From Longitalea luteola (GTDB lineage: Bacteria > Bacteroidota > Bacteroidia > Chitinophagales > Chitinophagaceae): DNA of 64,000 nucleotides. A program made the translations under genes and the position numbers. The notes under the pieces are model-generated. The model had not been told where the DNA came from. It ran no database searches and saw nothing but the letters and a program-made list of their open reading frames with translations. The DNA lies in assembly GCF_017356035.1 (NCBI RefSeq), contig NZ_JAFIQX010000013.1, positions 62,001 through 126,000 on the forward strand, read 5' to 3'. Of the stretch, positions 8,400 through 17,228 are shown in pieces. Position 1 is the first letter of the stretch. Every line of letters begins with the position of its first letter.

Positions 8400-8930
8400 C
8401 TAAGCGTTCATTTTTTCCTGGCTTGCTTCTGTATTAATGCCAGCCTCTGCTATCGTGGTCAGGGACAGGTCGGCTTCCTTTTCTTCTTCCAATGTAGGAA
8501 CCAATAATTCTGCGATCTTGTTTTGCCCCATGGTCTTGGCAAGGGTGATCAGGCTGCCATAGGAAGCTATTTCATAGTGCTCTACCTTCTGAGCAGCTAT
8601 GATCAGGGCAACATCACGCTGCGAAGATCCTTCCTCTGTTTCGTCTATCACTTTCCATCCTTCGTCAAAAAGCCCCTGAAGACCCATGCAAGGTTGTGTT
8701 CTGGGAGGAATGCCTAACTGCGAAAAAACTTCCTCAAGCCGTAATTTGTGCTGTTCTGTTTCTTCCATATGCTCAATGAACGCCTCTTTTAACTGGGTAT
8801 TGGTTGCGGCAGTACTCATCGTATTAAGCATCTGGGCCAGATGCGTTTCCGCCCAATAAAGTTCTTGCAGAGAGGTTTCAAAAAAGCTCTGCAACATCGA
8901 ATTTCTGTTTTCCTGCATGTTACTTTCCAT
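8400..8930 (-). CDS. YciE/YciF ferroxidase family (DUF892) ferritin-like protein
   Basis: The 176-residue product starts at the ATG ending at 8930; a further upstream ATG at 8966 would add 12 residues not expected in the family. It is all-alpha with the Glu/His pattern of DUF892 ferritin-like four-helix bundles: ELYWAETHL, MEETEQHKLRLEEVF, AQKVEHYEIASYGSL and a final EEEKEADL helix. Members are cytoplasmic stress proteins thought to bind a di-iron centre. It is monocistronic between a small membrane protein and a bestrophin, which fits a general stress group. Family call is strong; in vivo role is uncertain. Confidence 0.88.
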   Translation of the reverse strand: MESNMQENRNSMLQSFFETSLQELYWAETHLAQMLNTMSTAATNTQLKEAFIEHMEETEQHKLRLEEVFSQLGIPPRTQPCMGLQGLFDEGWKVIDETEEGSSQRDVALIIAAQKVEHYEIASYGSLITLAKTMGQNKIAELLVPTLEEEKEADLSLTTIAEAGINTEASQEKMNA

Positions 8931-9104
8931 ATAGCTATTTTTTTGTGAATGATAAATCGTTAACAATGGGAATGTTTTTGCACACTATGGCATAACTGAC
9001 GCAATAACTATTCCGTGAGTGTCTTGCGTTCCGGTGCAGGGAAGCCAAAAAAGGTAGTTATAAAATCCGCGAATTGAATTTATTACACGAGATTTATTTT
9101 AAAA

Positions 9105-10112
9105 ATGCACACCGGGAAATCCTACAAACTTTCTGAGTTCCTGTTCTGGACAAGGAGGAGTATATTCTGGCTTTTTCTGTTAGGCACGATTCCGACCGTT
9201 TTATACGAGGCACTCGATTGGAAATGGTTATCGGTACCGTGGGCCGTTGTCGCCCTGCTGGGTACTGCCACTGCTTTTATTGTCGGGTTTAAAAATGTAC
9301 AAACCTATAATCGTACCTGGGAAGCCAGAAAGATCTGGGGCGCTGCGATGGGCGCCAGCCGGTCATGGGCGTTGATGTGCCGGGATTATATCGAGGATAG
9401 AGATCAGGCGCGTAAACTTATTTACCGGCATTTTGCCTGGCTTACCGCTTTACGCTACCAGCTCAGGGCCAGCAGGAGTTGGGAAACAACCGACACTTTG
9501 TACAACAAAGAATATAAACGCTACTATTCCATTCCGGAAAAAGAAACATCTTTAGATGATGAGTTATTAAAATATATCTCAAATACGGAACTGGCTGGTA
9601 TATCTGCGAAGAATAATAAGGCCGTTCAGTTGCTTGCTTTGCAGGGCGAAGCGTTGAAACGCCTTTATAATGGCGGATCCCTTGAAAATTTCAGGTACCT
9701 TGAAATGCACAAGGCCTTAAGAGAGCTGTCTGACCACCAGGGTAAAAGCGAAAGGATCAAGAACTTTCCCTATCCCAGGCAATACGCTACCATCAATAAC
9801 CTGTTTGTAAAACTATTTTGCATCCTGCTTCCTTTTGGCCTGCTGGGAGAATTCAATGATTTCAATAACGGGATGACTGGTGTCCTAAAAGGCAATATGG
9901 TATGGTTTGTTATTCCGTTCAGTGTGCTCATCTCCTGGGTATATACATCGCTGGAACAGGTAGGCGAAAGTACTGAAAACCCCTTTGAAGGTAATGCGAA
10001 CGATGTGCCGATTTCGCAAATGAGCCGGACTGTGGAAATTGACATCAGAGAAATGTTGGGGGAAACCGATCTGCCTGCAGCCCTGAAGCCGCAAAACAAT
10101 ATTGTATTATAA
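9105..10112 (+). CDS. bestrophin family protein (UPF0187 anion channel-like)
   Basis: A 335-residue inner-membrane protein. The bestrophin signature is clear in the N-terminal third: two hydrophobic segments, then FKNVQTYNRTWEARKIWG and SRSWALMCRDYI. Two more hydrophobic segments occur late in the sequence (LFVKLFCILLPFGLLGEF and MVWFVIPFSVLISWVY), followed by the ENPFEGNANDVP segment conserved in bacterial bestrophins. These proteins form pentameric ion channels. Length is usual for Bacteroidota members. The start at 9105 gives a complete first helix region. Confidence 0.9.
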   Translation: MHTGKSYKLSEFLFWTRRSIFWLFLLGTIPTVLYEALDWKWLSVPWAVVALLGTATAFIVGFKNVQTYNRTWEARKIWGAAMGASRSWALMCRDYIEDRDQARKLIYRHFAWLTALRYQLRASRSWETTDTLYNKEYKRYYSIPEKETSLDDELLKYISNTELAGISAKNNKAVQLLALQGEALKRLYNGGSLENFRYLEMHKALRELSDHQGKSERIKNFPYPRQYATINNLFVKLFCILLPFGLLGEFNDFNNGMTGVLKGNMVWFVIPFSVLISWVYTSLEQVGESTENPFEGNANDVPISQMSRTVEIDIREMLGETDLPAALKPQNNIVL

Positions 10113-10238
10113 ATGCTAAATCTCAATGTTATCAGAATGTTATGGGGTGGAATAAGTTTTTAACAGTACAGGAGTAAAGAAAGAATGTAGCATGGAGCGT
10201 AACGCTGATTAGCATTAAATTGACCTAAAATTCTGATT

Positions 10239-11198
10239 ATGTCGAAAAAAGAAGCAATATGGATGATCTCCGTCGTCGTAGTTGTCATTGGCGCATTCTA
10301 TTATTATATGAAATATATCTATAAACCCACTCCCAAACAGCCTGCTGAAGTACTGGCCGCAAATTCTGCTTCAGGGCCGGCCGGAACGGTGGAGTGGCAG
10401 GAATGGCTATTACCCGATGAGCTGAAAGAGATCTCGGCGAATGTTTTTCAGGATGATACGCACATGGCCTGTATCGACGATAATGAGGGCATCATATACA
10501 TCTATAACCTGCAAAGTAAACGTATTGATGACAAGATCCGGTTTGCCGGAAAGGGTGATTATGAGGGACTGGCAAAGGTGCAAAATACCTGGTATGTATT
10601 GCGGTCTGATGGTTTTTTGTACGAAGTTCAACCAGGGAGCAAAGATCCCGCAGTTAAAACGGTCGATCTGCCACTTGGTGTAGAAAATGATACCGAGTCT
10701 TTATGTTACGATAGCGCCCACAACAGACTGCTTATTGGCGTGAAAGAAAAAGATCTGACGGAGCAGGATAAAAAAGGTTTTTATAGTTTCGATCTGAAGA
10801 CCAGGAAAATGAATACCAATGCGGTTTTTTATATAGAATCCTCGTATAACAGTGAGGATAAGGAAGAGAAAGATAAACATAATGATCAGGAGAAGGCTAA
10901 AGACAAGGATAAGAGCGGTAAGGGAAAAGACAAGAAAAAGAAAAAAGGTGACGCTGAGATCAAACCTTCGGGAATTGCTATAAACCCGGCAAACAGTGAA
11001 TTGTATATCCTGGATGGGCCTTCTTCCAGATTGTTTATTGCTGATGCTACTGGTAATATAAGATCCAAAATTCAGTTAGATAAGAAGATCTTTCCGCAGC
11101 CCGAGGGATTATGTTTTAATTCAAAAGGCGATCTTTATATTTCAAGCGAAGCCGGTAAAAATGAACAGGGCGTAATTGTTAAGTTCAAGCCCGACTAA
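10239..11198 (+). CDS. membrane-anchored SdiA-regulated domain (YjiK-like) beta-propeller protein
   Basis: A 319-residue protein with one N-terminal transmembrane anchor (IWMISVVVVVIGAFYYY) and a periplasmic domain of the SdiA-regulated/YjiK type: LLPDELKEISANVF, FAGKGDYEGLAKV, ENDTESLCYDSAHNRLL and PQPEGLCFNSKGDLYISSE. A lysine/aspartate-rich low-complexity segment of about 30 residues (near residues 205-240) interrupts the propeller between blades. It is followed closely by a strong terminator. Function of the family is not established; a calcium- or metal-binding lactonase-like propeller is one possibility. Confidence 0.8.
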   Translation: MSKKEAIWMISVVVVVIGAFYYYMKYIYKPTPKQPAEVLAANSASGPAGTVEWQEWLLPDELKEISANVFQDDTHMACIDDNEGIIYIYNLQSKRIDDKIRFAGKGDYEGLAKVQNTWYVLRSDGFLYEVQPGSKDPAVKTVDLPLGVENDTESLCYDSAHNRLLIGVKEKDLTEQDKKGFYSFDLKTRKMNTNAVFYIESSYNSEDKEEKDKHNDQEKAKDKDKSGKGKDKKKKKGDAEIKPSGIAINPANSELYILDGPSSRLFIADATGNIRSKIQLDKKIFPQPEGLCFNSKGDLYISSEAGKNEQGVIVKFKPD

Positions 11199-11225
11199 GA
11201 GGCATGACTACCTTTTAAAAGAAAT

Positions 11226-11259
11226 GGCGGTTCCACTTACGAGCGGAACCGCCTTTTTT
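11226..11259 (+). terminator. Rho-independent terminator
   Basis: A 9-bp perfect stem ggcggttcc/ggaaccgcc with a 10-base loop is followed by six T residues, 27 bases after the SdiA-regulated-like gene. It separates that gene from the convergent polysaccharide lyase. Confidence 0.9.
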
Positions 11260-11276
11260 ACTTAGTTATCTGCTCC

Positions 11277-12536
11277 CTATTTTACTATTGTGAACGTGAT
11301 CGTTTTTGAAGTTCCGGCTGTGCCGCTTGCACCATCAGATGTATATGGGGTAGCTTTCAGGGTATAGGTGCCCAGTGCGGGGGGAGCCCAGTTGCCATAA
11401 TAAAAGTTACCATTTTCATTATCGCCATGCAGCGCAAACGGTGCTTTGTTATCGGTATAGGTCTTGCTTTGTTTGCCGCTTAATTCAAACTTTACACTTC
11501 CTACGGTTGTAGTAGAGGTAATCGCGCGAATATTTGCGTTTTCCAGCTTCAGGGCGCTCAGGCTGATGGTTTGGCCATTGGTAATGGTCATTACATCTGA
11601 ATCGGTAGCCGAGTTAACCAGTTTAAAGCCTGTGATGCTTTGAGTGCTGGTAGTGGTTGTTGTAGTTGTTGTGGTAGTAGGCACAGTGACATTGGGAACA
11701 GGCACCATGTCATTATAGGTAGCATATTCATTGCCCATTTTGATATCATCAAAGTAAAGTACACGTTTGTTGGTAGCAGATGTACGCGTACCATTCCAGT
11801 ATGATTTGTAGATACCCAGTTTCCAGAAAGGCAGGTGATACGTGTCGTTGATGGGATAGCTGTTAGGGCCGCTGTGATTCACGATCTTTTGCCCATCACG
11901 CCAGATCTCAACCAAACCGTCAGAACCGGCCGTGTGCTTAACGTGCAATACATAGGCATGCCATTTATCTTTATCCAATGCACCCATATCGATCCAGGTA
12001 TCCATTACGCGCAGATACAGTCTGTCAGACTTTGTGCGTAAGCAAAGTGACGGGGTAGTGCCGCCGCCCTGGTGCCATTGCGTGATCACTTCATCGGTAG
12101 CATCAATTTTATAATCGGCGCTGGGCACAAACAAAGAGTAAGCATACCAGCGGTTGTTGTTTGTTGCGTTCGGGAAGGTGATCTCGGCTCTTGTTCCGCT
12201 CTGTACTTCAGGGTCTGTATCTCTTAATTCAAAACGAACTGATTTGGTGCCATTGTAAAACTGATTGGTTGACGCTGTAATAGAATAGGAAGCTGCAGCC
12301 TGCAATTTTCCGTAGGTGTTATTAAACCAGGTGCCATCAGCATTCTCCTTGTACAAAAGACTGGCCAGTGATTCGGTAGACACAGTTTTGTTCTCCACGC
12401 TTTCTGCAGGCATTGCAGCAGTTGGTTGCATAACATCTTTTTTACATGAATACAGGGAGGCAAGTAAAAGAGATACGGCCAGCACACGTTGATTTTTCTG
12501 AATAAAGTTTTTTGAGGTACGCATTTGAGTTTTCAT
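11277..12536 (-). CDS. secreted polysaccharide lyase (heparin lyase I/PL20-like fold) lipoprotein
   Basis: A 419-residue exported lipoprotein: basic N-terminus, hydrophobic stretch and lipobox with Cys in LLLASLYSCKK. Residues about 75-285 match the polysaccharide lyase jelly-roll: RFELRD, SGTRAEI, VITQWHQGG, LYLRVMDTW, VEIWRDGQKIV and FWKLGIYKSYWNG. PL20 glucuronan lyases have this order. A threonine-rich linker (about 12 Thr) leads to a C-terminal Ig-like beta module (about residues 305-419). It probably cleaves a uronate polymer at the cell surface. The precise PL family and substrate need a search; the catalytic residues were not assigned with certainty. Confidence 0.82.
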   Translation of the reverse strand: MKTQMRTSKNFIQKNQRVLAVSLLLASLYSCKKDVMQPTAAMPAESVENKTVSTESLASLLYKENADGTWFNNTYGKLQAAASYSITASTNQFYNGTKSVRFELRDTDPEVQSGTRAEITFPNATNNNRWYAYSLFVPSADYKIDATDEVITQWHQGGGTTPSLCLRTKSDRLYLRVMDTWIDMGALDKDKWHAYVLHVKHTAGSDGLVEIWRDGQKIVNHSGPNSYPINDTYHLPFWKLGIYKSYWNGTRTSATNKRVLYFDDIKMGNEYATYNDMVPVPNVTVPTTTTTTTTTTSTQSITGFKLVNSATDSDVMTITNGQTISLSALKLENANIRAITSTTTVGSVKFELSGKQSKTYTDNKAPFALHGDNENGNFYYGNWAPPALGTYTLKATPYTSDGASGTAGTSKTITFTIVK

Positions 12537-12906
12537 TTAGGGTTTTTAATTAATGTTAGATAGTGCTTTTACTTACCACTCATGGTTAACTTTTCTGCGA
12601 AGTGCATTTCTTGAAGTTTTCCACTCAGGCGTTCATCGCTTTTTTTTCATTTGCTCGAATCTGAACTATAAACTGCAATTGTATTGTTCTTATTTCCCGA
12701 AGAAATAGGGAAGAACCATTTTTACGTAGTAATAACTAGAGGCGCATCCAAAGTTCTTACTCCGGTTTAGTATGATCTATTATTCGTTATTGGGACAGTT
12801 ATTATTTACCTGGCTTTAACCAGCAGATTGTGCTTTAATTGTAAGCAGGACAATGCAGGGCGTTTTTTTGCGCAGTAACATTGAATTGTAATATATATAG
12901 TGGCTA
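12537..12906. other. intergenic region, 370 bases
   Basis: This gap lies upstream of both minus-strand lyase expression (its left end holds the lyase leader) and downstream of nothing but the SDR stop at its right end. No ORF of convincing composition, RNA gene or clear terminator was seen. It is A/T rich and presumably holds the lyase promoter; a good TAnnTTTG box on the minus strand was not identified. Confidence 0.4.
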
Positions 12907-13620
12907 TTATCCTATTTTCCGGTAGATCCAGAATGGCAGCAGTTTCATGATACTTGCAATCAGCCGCCAGCGTTTTGTTACGTAAGCAACCCGCTTTCTG
13001 GCTGCAATGGCAGTCCTGATCTGGCGGGCGGCTTTCTCTACCGGGGCTGCCCAGAACTGCCCCTGTCCTTTGGCCATTTTTGTATTAACAAACCCTGGAC
13101 GGATATCTGTAATGAAGATGCTCGTGTTTAATTTGCGGGCTTTGATGTTCAAACCTTCTGCATAATTACTTATATAAGCTTTGCCGGCACTGTAGGCGGG
13201 CGTAAAGCTATTGCCCCTTACTGCAGCCACAGAAGAGATGACCGCCAGTTGGCCGTGGCCGCCCTGTTTAAGATAATAATTAAATGTAAAAGCCGCTATT
13301 TTCACAAAACCCATCACATTGGTAGCGGTGGAATCAATTTCTATTGCAGCTACCAGGTCTTCCGACGGCTCGCCATAACCGGCACTATAGATCAGCAGAT
13401 CGAGGCCACCCATACGAGCGATCAATGCCTCCAACTGCCCGATCGCTTCCGCGCCCTGTACATCAAAACAGGCCGTGTGTATGGCGGGGTGTTGTCTTTT
13501 CAATTCCAGCAATAATTCCTGCCGTCTGCCGGTAACTGCCACGGTATGACCAAGGGCTATATACTGTTTCGCTAATTCCCGCCCGATGCCGGAAGAGGCT
13601 CCAATGATAATGACCTTCAT
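12907..13620 (-). CDS. SDR family NAD(P)-dependent oxidoreductase
   Basis: A 237-residue classical SDR. The cofactor loop GASSGIG is at residues 7-13, a YSAG segment replaces NNAG near residue 80, catalytic Ser is in VISSVAAV and the catalytic pair is YSAGK. The C-terminus is basic and hydrophobic (RWRLIASIMKLLPFWIYRKIG), suggesting membrane association as in the DltE/YqjQ-like branch. It is monocistronic, divergent from the pectate lyase gene. The substrate is unknown. Confidence 0.88.
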   Translation of the reverse strand: MKVIIIGASSGIGRELAKQYIALGHTVAVTGRRQELLLELKRQHPAIHTACFDVQGAEAIGQLEALIARMGGLDLLIYSAGYGEPSEDLVAAIEIDSTATNVMGFVKIAAFTFNYYLKQGGHGQLAVISSVAAVRGNSFTPAYSAGKAYISNYAEGLNIKARKLNTSIFITDIRPGFVNTKMAKGQGQFWAAPVEKAARQIRTAIAARKRVAYVTKRWRLIASIMKLLPFWIYRKIG

Positions 13621-13918
13621 GCGATGGATTTGATGGTTCCTTCAGTAAATGTACTAAGCCTTACCCGTAGCAGAAATTAAACCTGCGTGCTGTATCTGTT
13701 AGTCCTGTTATCCAGTCAGATAGCTGGCTTTGTATCTGATATGTCAAATAGACACTTTATTGGTTGATCAAATTGCCCCAGTCAATTTTTCTTCGGATAG
13801 TAAAATGTGCAGGTGCGAATGCAACCTAAAAATGTAATATTGACTCTTATAAGTAAATAGCTTGCGTTTTTCAAAAGAACGCTCCATAAATAGCGTCTAA
13901 ACACAAAATTTACCAGAC

Positions 13919-15550
13919 ATGAAAACAAACCTCCGGGTTTCCGTTTTGACATTAGCTTGTTTAAGTTTTGGCACGATTGCACAAGCCCAGTATCCGACCA
14001 TTCCTCCTGCGATGGAAGATTCGGCCAACCAGGTAATGAAAGAATTTAAAAGAAGATCCGATGAAGCATGGGCGAAAGCATTGCCCATTATCGAAGCGGA
14101 TGCAAAGAATGGCAAGCCGTATATTCCCTGGGCGGCCAAACCATCTGATCTGCCACAGGCAAAGATACCTGCTTTTCCCGGCGCTGAAGGTGGTGGCGCT
14201 TATTCCTTCGGTGGCAGGGGCGGTAAAGTGTATGTAGTAACCAACCTGAACGATAGTGGTCCCGGGTCGTTCCGCGAAGCCTGCGAACAGGGTGGGGCGC
14301 GCATCGTTGTGTTCAATGTGGCCGGAATCATTCATTTAAAGAGCCCTGTAATTATCCGGGCGCCCTATATTACCATTGCCGGACAAACTGCCCCCGGTGA
14401 TGGCGTGTGCATTGCTGATGAATCGGTATGGATCGATACCCACGACGTGGTGGTACGTTTTATGCGCTTTCGCCGCGGTGCTACAGAAGTTACCCGCCGC
14501 GACGACGCCCTGGGTGGAAACGGTGTAGGGAATATCGTTTTCGATCACGTTTCGGCCAGCTGGGGACTCGATGAGAATATGAGTATGTACCGGCACGTGT
14601 ACGACAAAGGCGACGGATCGAAACCGCAGAAGTTACCTACCGTGAACATCACCATGTCGAATTGTATTTTCTCCGAAGCGCTGGATACGTATAACCATGC
14701 TTTCGGCAGCACGATCGGTGGACATAACAGCGGCTTCATGCGTAACCTGTGGTCGAGCAATATCAGCCGCAGCCCGTCGATTGGTATGGACGGTGATTTC
14801 AACTTTGTGAACAATGTGGTATTTAACTGGTGGAATCGCAGCGCTGATGGCGGTGATCACAGATCGTTGTTCAACTTCATCAACAACTATTTCAAGCCCG
14901 GTCCCATGACGCCAACCGATAAACCGATCGGCCACCGTATTTTGAAGCCCGAATCAGGCCGCGACCAGGCGAATGCCCAACGTTTCGGTAAAGCATATGT
15001 AAACGGTAACATTGTGGAAGGTAACGAAGCCGTTACCAAAGACAACTGGGCCGGTGGCGTGCAGGTGCGTGATATGGCCGATGCAGGTGAGTTCACTTCG
15101 CAAATACGAGTGGATAAACCTTTCCCCATGCCGAAGATCACTATCATGTCGGCCAAAGAAGCCTATAACTATGTACTTGAGAATGCAGGTGCTACCTTAC
15201 CCAAACGCGATGCCGTTGACCAGCGGATAGTAAAGCAGGTCAAAGAGAACAAGATATACTATACCGAAAACGGCAAAAACGCTGATGATGTTGGCAAATT
15301 TGTAAAACGCCGTTTGCCTGCAGATTCCTATAAAAAAGGTATTATTACCCATCCCAGCCAGGTAGGTGGATATCCTGAATACAAAGGAACGCCTTATAAA
15401 GACAAAGACAACGACGGTATGCCCGACAGCTGGGAAACAGCCCACAAATTAAATCCCAACGATGCGGCTGATGCAGTAAAAGACCGTGATAACGACGGCT
15501 ACACCAATATCGAGGAGTTTATAAACAGTGTTGTGAAAGTTAAAATGTAA
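13919..15550 (+). CDS. secreted pectate lyase-like protein (polysaccharide lyase family 1 type)
   Basis: A 543-residue exported parallel beta-helix protein with a signal peptide ending near AQAQ. The family hallmarks are FPGAEGGGAYSFGGRGGKV, VTNLNDSGPGSFREA, ITIAGQTAPGDGVCI, VVVRFMRFRRG and FDHVSASWGLDENMS, which form the pectate lyase beta-helix and calcium/active-site region. The C-terminal part has the DKDNDGMPDSWE and RDNDGYTNIEEF calcium-binding (thrombospondin type 3/dockerin-like) motifs that commonly end Bacteroidota pectate lyases. It probably cleaves pectin or a related galacturonan outside the cytoplasm. A hairpin terminator follows 25 bases after the stop. Confidence 0.9.
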   Translation: MKTNLRVSVLTLACLSFGTIAQAQYPTIPPAMEDSANQVMKEFKRRSDEAWAKALPIIEADAKNGKPYIPWAAKPSDLPQAKIPAFPGAEGGGAYSFGGRGGKVYVVTNLNDSGPGSFREACEQGGARIVVFNVAGIIHLKSPVIIRAPYITIAGQTAPGDGVCIADESVWIDTHDVVVRFMRFRRGATEVTRRDDALGGNGVGNIVFDHVSASWGLDENMSMYRHVYDKGDGSKPQKLPTVNITMSNCIFSEALDTYNHAFGSTIGGHNSGFMRNLWSSNISRSPSIGMDGDFNFVNNVVFNWWNRSADGGDHRSLFNFINNYFKPGPMTPTDKPIGHRILKPESGRDQANAQRFGKAYVNGNIVEGNEAVTKDNWAGGVQVRDMADAGEFTSQIRVDKPFPMPKITIMSAKEAYNYVLENAGATLPKRDAVDQRIVKQVKENKIYYTENGKNADDVGKFVKRRLPADSYKKGIITHPSQVGGYPEYKGTPYKDKDNDGMPDSWETAHKLNPNDAADAVKDRDNDGYTNIEEFINSVVKVKM

Positions 15551-15574
15551 TTAACTTCTCACTTATCAGATAGC

Positions 15575-15616
15575 AAACAGGGCCATCCGCAGGCGGCGGA
15601 TGGCCCTGTTTGTTTT
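15575..15616 (+). terminator. Rho-independent terminator after the pectate lyase gene
   Basis: A 16-bp perfect stem (aaacagggccatccgc and its complement) with a 5-base loop is followed by a T-rich tail. It is one of the strongest hairpins in the window. Confidence 0.92.
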
Positions 15617-15652
15617 AGCTTTTCATTACTTTTATAGCCAATCTTCCAGTAT

Positions 15653-16717
15653 ATGTCAATATTATTTACCCCGCTTCAGCTAAGATCAGTGCAGTTCAGG
15701 AACCGAATTACGGTATCACCCATGTGTCAGTACTCCTCAGTAGATGGGTTTGCTACCGACTGGCACCTGGTGCATTTGGGCAGCAGGGCGGTAGGCGGGG
15801 CAGGACTTATCATCACAGAAGCAACGGCCGTTTCGCCGGAAGCCCGCATCTCGCCGTTTGACCTTGGCATCTGGAAAGAAGAACACCTGGAGAAACTACA
15901 ACAGATCACAGCTTTTATGACTGCACAGGGTGCTGTTCCCGGCATCCAGTTAGCCCATGCCGGCCGCAAAGCCAGTACCAATGTGCCCTGGAAAGGCCGT
16001 GGTAAAGTGGCTATTGAAGAAGGTGGCTGGCAGGTGGTGGCGCCTTCTGCTATTGCCTTTGCCGACAATTATCCCATGCCAGTTGCGCTGGATACAACCG
16101 GCATTCGAAAGATCATAAATGACTTTATCACAGCGGCCGACCGGGCTTTACGGGCCGGCTTTAAAGTGGTTGAAATACATAGCGCCCATGGTTACCTGAT
16201 CCATGAGTTCCTGTCGCCCCTAAGTAATAAGCGTACCGACGAGTATGGCGGTTCCTTCGAGAACCGTATCCGGTTGCTGCTGGAGATCATTGCCGGCGTT
16301 CGAACAGTATGGCCTGCCGACCTGCCCTTACTGGTGCGTATATCCGCTACCGACTGGGCAGAAGGTGGTTGGGATATTGAGCAGTCTGTGCAGCTTGCCG
16401 GCCTGCTGCAACAGCATGGAGTAGATCTGCTGGATGTATCTTCAGGCGGCCTGGTCAACTACCAGAAGATCACTGCCGGGCCAGGTTACCAGTTACCTTT
16501 TGCTTCCCGTATTAAAAAAGAAACCGGCATGCCCACCGGTACTGTTGGTATGATCACCACCGCCATACAGGCGGAAACCATTCTCGTTAATGGAGATGCC
16601 GATATGGTGATCATCGCCCGTGAAATGCTTCGCCAGCCATATTTCCCATTACAGGCGGCGCATGAGTTAAAAGAAAATACTCACTGGCCGGTGCAATATG
16701 AAAGGGCGAAGTGGTAG
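15653..16717 (+). CDS. NADH:flavin oxidoreductase, Old Yellow Enzyme family (YqjM/NamA-like)
   Basis: A 354-residue FMN-dependent TIM-barrel ene-reductase. The N-terminal LRNR-type strand is followed by SPMCQYSSVDG, which has the Cys and Tyr typical of the YqjM/NamA subclass. Other landmarks are HLGSRAVGGAGLIITEATAV, QLAHAGRKAS, EIHSAHGYLIHEFLSP with SNKRTDEYGGSFENR, and the C-terminal GDADMVIIAREMLRQPYFP phosphate-binding segment. It reduces activated C=C bonds with NAD(P)H in the cytoplasm. It precedes the arsR-RND locus by about 100 bases, so a shared xenobiotic role is possible but not shown. Confidence 0.93.
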   Translation: MSILFTPLQLRSVQFRNRITVSPMCQYSSVDGFATDWHLVHLGSRAVGGAGLIITEATAVSPEARISPFDLGIWKEEHLEKLQQITAFMTAQGAVPGIQLAHAGRKASTNVPWKGRGKVAIEEGGWQVVAPSAIAFADNYPMPVALDTTGIRKIINDFITAADRALRAGFKVVEIHSAHGYLIHEFLSPLSNKRTDEYGGSFENRIRLLLEIIAGVRTVWPADLPLLVRISATDWAEGGWDIEQSVQLAGLLQQHGVDLLDVSSGGLVNYQKITAGPGYQLPFASRIKKETGMPTGTVGMITTAIQAETILVNGDADMVIIAREMLRQPYFPLQAAHELKENTHWPVQYERAKW

Positions 16718-16733
16718 GTGCCTTACTTTTAGC

Positions 16734-16741
16734 TAAATTTG
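16734..16741 (+). promoter_or_regulatory. possible -7 box upstream of the ArsR gene
   Basis: taaatttg matches the Bacteroidota TAnnTTTG consensus. No convincing TTG element lies 17-21 bases upstream, so this is a weak call. A start near 16748 would leave a leader of about 70 bases before the regulator's ATG. Confidence 0.35.
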
Positions 16742-16818
16742 CATAGTGTGTACGATATGTAAGCAGCGGGTTGAACCTGATTATCCAACCCCTGATTTAT
16801 AACTTGTAAGTAAACTAT

Positions 16819-17094
16819 ATGGAACTGAAGAAAGTAGAAAAGATATCAAAAGCACTCGCTGATCCGAACAGATTGCAGATCCTTAAGTCGCTGCATGCAA
16901 AACAAACCTGTATGTATTGCTCAGATATCAACGAGATCATTGACCTGGCCCAGCCTTCAATTTCTCATCACCTCAAGCTACTCACTGATGCCGAGCTGAT
17001 CATTGCTGAAAAAGAAGGCCGGAACGTGAAGTATACCATGAATAATAAGATGATCGACCAATATGTTAAATTCCTGGTAGCCCTGAAGGTGTAA
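16819..17094 (+). CDS. ArsR/SmtB family winged-helix transcriptional regulator
   Basis: A 91-residue winged-helix repressor: KALADPNRLQILKSL forms the first helices, DLAQPSISHHLKLLTDAELI is the recognition helix and turn, and EKEGRNVKYTM is the wing. A TCMYCSD segment (Cys31, Cys34) sits where ArsR proteins carry their metal/metalloid cysteines, so metal or thiol-reactive sensing is plausible. A perfect inverted repeat overlapping a promoter lies 28 bases after its stop, in front of the RND pump genes, which makes those genes the obvious target. No copy of the repeat was seen upstream of the regulator's own gene. Confidence 0.92.
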   Translation: MELKKVEKISKALADPNRLQILKSLHAKQTCMYCSDINEIIDLAQPSISHHLKLLTDAELIIAEKEGRNVKYTMNNKMIDQYVKFLVALKV

Positions 17095-17115
17095 AAATTT
17101 TTTTTCTGGAATTAA

Positions 17116-17145
17116 TTGACATATCGAAATGTTTCGATAGGTTTG
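17116..17145 (+). promoter_or_regulatory. promoter for the RND efflux genes
   Basis: TTG at 17116-17118 and taggtttg at 17138-17145 match the Bacteroidota TTG-N19-TAnnTTTG promoter. The spacer is filled by a perfect inverted repeat, so transcription is probably controlled by the ArsR protein encoded just upstream. The expected start lies near 17152, giving a leader of about 75 bases. Confidence 0.65.
17122..17139. promoter_or_regulatory. probable ArsR operator (perfect inverted repeat)
   Basis: tatcgaaatgtttcgata is an 8-bp perfect inverted repeat with a 2-base centre. It lies between the -33 and -7 elements and overlaps the first bases of the -7 box. This position is ideal for repression by a dimeric winged-helix protein. 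Confidence 0.65.
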
Positions 17146-17189
17146 TAGCCGAATTCAATCCTTGCAAAAGGATTTTTTTGGAGAAAATA

Positions 17190-17207
17190 CATCGATTTAT
17201 TTCGATA
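17190..17207. promoter_or_regulatory. second, imperfect copy of the operator
   Basis: The right half tttcgata is identical to the half-site of the operator at 17122-17139, and the left half catcgatt keeps atcga in register. It lies 51 bases downstream of the start of the -7 box, in the leader. A second dimer site is inferred. Confidence 0.4.
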
Positions 17208-17228
17208 TATCTATTTAAATTCAGCATT

